NCBI RefSeq assembly: GCF_004137765.1
Contig: NZ_NOIS01000003.1
Location: 310,001 to 374,000 of the forward strand
Direction: 5' to 3'
Origin: Rothia uropygialis
Lineage (GTDB): Bacteria; Actinomycetota; Actinomycetes; Actinomycetales; Micrococcaceae
DNA length: 64,000 bases
A model generated the notes under the pieces. That model was not told where the DNA came from. It ran no database searches and was given only the letters and a program-made list of their open reading frames with translations. Shown piece by piece: positions 61,650 to 64,000 of the stretch. Position numbers and translations under genes: made by a program. Each line of letters starts with the position of its first letter. Within the stretch, counting starts at the first letter, position 1.

Positions 61650-62533
61650 GATGGTCTCCTGGTCTGCAGGGCGTGAGAGATGCGGTTGACGGAAACGACG
61701 ACGGCGGCGATCACGAGTCCCGGAATGACGGTCAGCCACCAGGCGCTCGCGAGGTAATCTCTTCCCTCGGAGATCAGCAACCCCCATTCCGGATTGGGCG
61801 GCTGGGTTCCGAATCCCAAGAAGCTCAAGGCGGAAATCGCGAGAATCGCGGCACCGAATTCGATTGCGGCCAATGCAAACACCGGGCCGATCGCGTGCGG
61901 AAGGATATGGCGGGCCAGGATCTCCGGCGTGCGGATGCCGGACATCGATGCCGCCTCGATGAACAGAGAATTCCTCCATCGAAGGACTTCGCCTCGCATG
62001 AGTCGCGCGAAAGACGGTATGGACGCCAGCGCCACGGCGACGGCAATGTTGACGGTCCCGGCCCCCAGCGCGGCCACGACCGCGAGGGAAAGCAAGAGCG
62101 AAGGCACCGACTGCAAGACATCCACGACGCGCATGAGCACGGTGTCGACGATGCTTCCTGCGGTTCCTGCCAACAACCCGAGAAGGGTTCCGACGAAGAA
62201 AGCTATGAGGACCGCGATGGCGGTCGTCCCCAAGGATGCCCCGGCTCCTTGGACGACCCTGGAAAATACGTCCCTCCCGAGGTGATCGGTACCGAACCAG
62301 TGCTGCGTTCCGGGCGGCGACAAGCGAATATCGGGGTCACCCAGTAACGGGTTCTCCGTGACGAAGACGCTGGGCAGAACCGCCCATGCGAGTGCGATGA
62401 GAACGACAAGTCCGGAAATGATGAGTCCGTACGGCACACGAATCATCGTGGCCGCCGGTGGGCGACGCTTTTGGGGGTTTTCAGGGCGTCGTACCGAACT
62501 CGTGGATCCGGAGGGAAGCTCGCTCGTGCTCAC
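61646..62533 (-). CDS. ABC transporter permease, DppC/OppC type
   Basis: A 295-residue membrane protein with about six helices. After a short cytoplasmic end comes LIISGLVVLIALAWAVLPSVF. The loop HWFGTDHLGRDVFSRVVQGA is the OppC N-terminal signature, and EAASMSGIRTPEILARHILP is the EAA loop contacting the ATPase. Start is GTG 62533, sharing one base with the stop of the preceding permease gene. Confidence 0.92.
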   Translation of the reverse strand: MSTSELPSGSTSSVRRPENPQKRRPPAATMIRVPYGLIISGLVVLIALAWAVLPSVFVTENPLLGDPDIRLSPPGTQHWFGTDHLGRDVFSRVVQGAGASLGTTAIAVLIAFFVGTLLGLLAGTAGSIVDTVLMRVVDVLQSVPSLLLSLAVVAALGAGTVNIAVAVALASIPSFARLMRGEVLRWRNSLFIEAASMSGIRTPEILARHILPHAIGPVFALAAIEFGAAILAISALSFLGFGTQPPNPEWGLLISEGRDYLASAWWLTVIPGLVIAAVVVSVNRISHALQTRRPS

Positions 62534-63612
62534 TATCTGGCCTCCTGAATCGGGTGAGAGGTGGTGTCGGCTCGCGGCAGACCTGTATCGGATGTGGTGG
62601 CCGCGGCGTCGGGGTGGGGACTCTTGTGCGGGTCCTGGCTTTGCGAGTCGTCACGGCCTCGTTTTGGTCGATTCCCCGTGGGACGTGTTCGAGGGTCGAC
62701 CACCGGGTACAGCAGGTCGACCGCCAGATTCACCACCACGAACACGAGCGCGGAGAAGGCCACCACGCCCAGTACCACTGGCATGTCCTGGCCCGTGACC
62801 GACGTTTCCGCGAGACGACCGATGCCATTGCGCGTGAAGACGGTCTCGACGATCACCGCACCGCCCAGAACGTTGCCGAGAACGACGCCCGCGATCGACA
62901 AAAGGGATACCCCGGCCGGCGGCAGGGCATGTGAGAGAAGAAGACGGAGCCGGCCCAGGCCCGCGGCACGATAAGTCGTCACGAATTGTCTGCTCCACGC
63001 CTGAGTGAGCGATCGCAGCAATACTTGAGCGATCATCGACCCGAGTGGCAAGGACAAAGTCACCGCCGGAAGAATCACACCCGCGAAACCCTGCGCCCCG
63101 ATTGCAGGGATGACGCCCAGGCGGAACGAGAATAGTTGGAGCAGGAGCAGTCCGACCCAGAATGTCGGGAGGGACACCCCCAGGCTGGGCAGCCCGGACA
63201 ACAGATTCCGCAACCAGGAGCTCCGGACGCCCACGGCCGCGAGCGCCAGAACTATGCCGCCCGGGATCGCAATAGCCAAGGTCCACGCCGCGAGCTCGAT
63301 CGTGACCGGAAGTGCCTGGCCAATCGCCGCGGCAACCGGTTGGCCCGTGGTGTAGGACGTTCCGAGGTCGCCTCGTACGGCATTGCCGAGGGCTGTCAGA
63401 TATTGAACGACCAGTGGCTGGTCGAACCCGTATTGATGGCGGAGTTCGTCGATTTCCTGCGGGGACGCCGTCGAAAGGTCACCGCCCAGAACCGCAGCCA
63501 CCGAGTCGCCCGGCAAGGCGTACAACAGGAGGAAGGCCAGGGTATAGGCCGCCCACAGCACCAGAATGCCGAATCCCAGGCGGCGGAGGATCATCGCAAG
63601 CAAGGGGTTCAT
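62533..63612 (-). CDS. ABC transporter permease, DppB/OppB type
   Basis: A 359-residue permease. The N-terminus LRRLGFGILVLWAAYTLAFL and PGDSVAAVLGGD are typical of DppB, and the EAA-like loop is FVTTYRAAGLGRLRLLLSHA. The last 60 residues are an unusual, highly charged tail (SRTRPTGNRPKRGRDDSQSQ and on), absent from most DppB proteins. It overlaps the substrate-binding-protein gene by 4 bases and the next permease by one. Confidence 0.9.
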   Translation of the reverse strand: MNPLLAMILRRLGFGILVLWAAYTLAFLLLYALPGDSVAAVLGGDLSTASPQEIDELRHQYGFDQPLVVQYLTALGNAVRGDLGTSYTTGQPVAAAIGQALPVTIELAAWTLAIAIPGGIVLALAAVGVRSSWLRNLLSGLPSLGVSLPTFWVGLLLLQLFSFRLGVIPAIGAQGFAGVILPAVTLSLPLGSMIAQVLLRSLTQAWSRQFVTTYRAAGLGRLRLLLSHALPPAGVSLLSIAGVVLGNVLGGAVIVETVFTRNGIGRLAETSVTGQDMPVVLGVVAFSALVFVVVNLAVDLLYPVVDPRTRPTGNRPKRGRDDSQSQDPHKSPHPDAAATTSDTGLPRADTTSHPIQEAR

Positions 63613-64000
63613 CGGTCGCCTTCCTGAGATCCGGAGCCCGCGTTCCCGCCGGCGTCGTTCAGCCAGGTGTCGTACAGTTCGATGCGCGAGGAAGCATCGT
63701 ATTTGAAGTCCTTGACCCGGGGCGCTGTCGCGATCACACCGGACAGCTCGACCAAGGGGACCGAGTGGGCATCACGTATCAGGGAGGCAACAGCCTCGTC
63801 GACGAGCTTCTTCCGTTCCTTCGGGTCCTGGACTCCGAGGCTCTGGTCGAGGGCCTGGTCCAGCTGAGCCGGGTCCCGCTTGTTCCGGTTGGCTCCGTTC
63901 GCGTCGAAAACGGTCCGCAGCACGTCCGGGTCAGAGCGCGTGAGGTTCATGAACTCGACGTCGGCCTCCCCGGATTGCGAGGCGGCTTCGGTGTTGGCCA
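63609..64000 (-). CDS. ABC transporter substrate-binding protein, family 5, C-terminal part
   Basis: The frame runs in from the right edge and ends at 63609, giving about 129 residues of the C-terminal lobe. The segment DPAQLDQALDQSLGVQDPKE followed by RKKLVDEAVASLIRDAHSVP and LVELSGVIATAPRVKDFKYD is typical of SBP family 5 (peptide, nickel or opine binders). The N-terminus with its lipobox lies outside the window. It is the first visible gene of the operon with the two permeases and the fused ATPase. Confidence 0.88.
   Translation of the reverse strand, partial: ANTEAASQSGEADVEFMNLTRSDPDVLRTVFDANGANRNKRDPAQLDQALDQSLGVQDPKERKKLVDEAVASLIRDAHSVPLVELSGVIATAPRVKDFKYDASSRIELYDTWLNDAGGNAGSGSQEGDR

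Noticed and set aside
61650-61979. N-terminal extension of the fused ABC ATPase
   Set aside because: It overlaps the permease gene in another frame; ATG 61649 has a strong ribosome site and the usual 4-base overlap.
1-64000. CRISPR arrays, rRNA operons, phage structural modules
   Set aside because: No regularly spaced repeats, no rRNA-like blocks and no phage structural genes were seen in any part of the window.

Overview
The window is GC-rich, actinobacterial chromosomal DNA. A Micrococcales (Micrococcaceae-like) origin is the best guess. The support is a SigK/RskA-type sigma/anti-sigma pair, YcnI and CopC-CopD copper proteins, a class F sortase, LGFP repeats, an actinobacterial-type SAM riboswitch upstream of metY-metB, and many GTG/TTG starts with 4-nt gene overlaps. 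No rRNA, tRNA, CRISPR array or complete insertion sequence was recognised. The genus is not assigned.

Layout. 0-11 kb: end of a LysE-type exporter, UDP-glucose dehydrogenase, a flavin reductase, an ArgE/M20 deacylase, a TetR regulator followed by about 1 kb of gene-poor DNA with orphan palindromes, an OmpR-type two-component pair, a DinB protein, a membrane protein of unknown function, a strongly structured intergenic stretch and a GlsB/YeaQ-type membrane protein. 11.5-15.6 kb: a divergent Asp23/Gls24 envelope-stress cluster. Five genes lie on the minus strand (Asp23, DUF2273-like, Asp23, DUF6286-like, AmaP-like). Three lie on the plus strand (ECF-type sigma factor, a protein joining an HxxxCxxC anti-sigma motif to an Asp23-like domain, and a small Asp23-like protein). 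15.6-22 kb: a complete histidine-utilisation operon hutU-I-G-H with divergent hutC and one operator placed between the two promoters. 22-29 kb: exported and membrane-anchored proteins of unknown function, a possible 29-residue peptide gene, an orphan BglG-type antiterminator, a glycosyltransferase and a secreted subtilase with LGFP repeats.

29-34.5 kb: a catabolic cluster with a membrane-embedded alpha/beta hydrolase, an AbgT-family transporter, a creatininase-family amidohydrolase and a FadR-type regulator. 34.5-42 kb: a probable genomic island bounded by a tyrosine-integrase fragment and a broken MmeI-like restriction-modification gene. It holds CopC-CopD, YcnI, SigK, its anti-sigma factor, a CHRD protein and a class F sortase. 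Two divergent promoter motifs with the same CATCC-N15-xCGAA architecture lie between sigK and the CHRD gene, which suggests that SigK drives both itself and the CHRD-sortase operon.

42-54.5 kb: a thioesterase, a HAD phosphatase, a TauE/SafE exporter, a YrhK-like protein, an opine-dehydrogenase/AbgT-transporter operon with a divergent GntR regulator, and two divergent TetR-controlled pairs (one with a nucleotide-sugar-epimerase-like protein, one with an MFS drug exporter), each with clear palindromic operators. A decayed YcaQ-like gene follows. 54.6-64 kb: glutaminase with a STAS domain, an LLM flavin monooxygenase, the metY-metB sulfur operon under a SAM riboswitch, and a peptide/nickel-type ABC transporter (substrate-binding protein, two permeases, fused double ATPase) that runs off the right edge.
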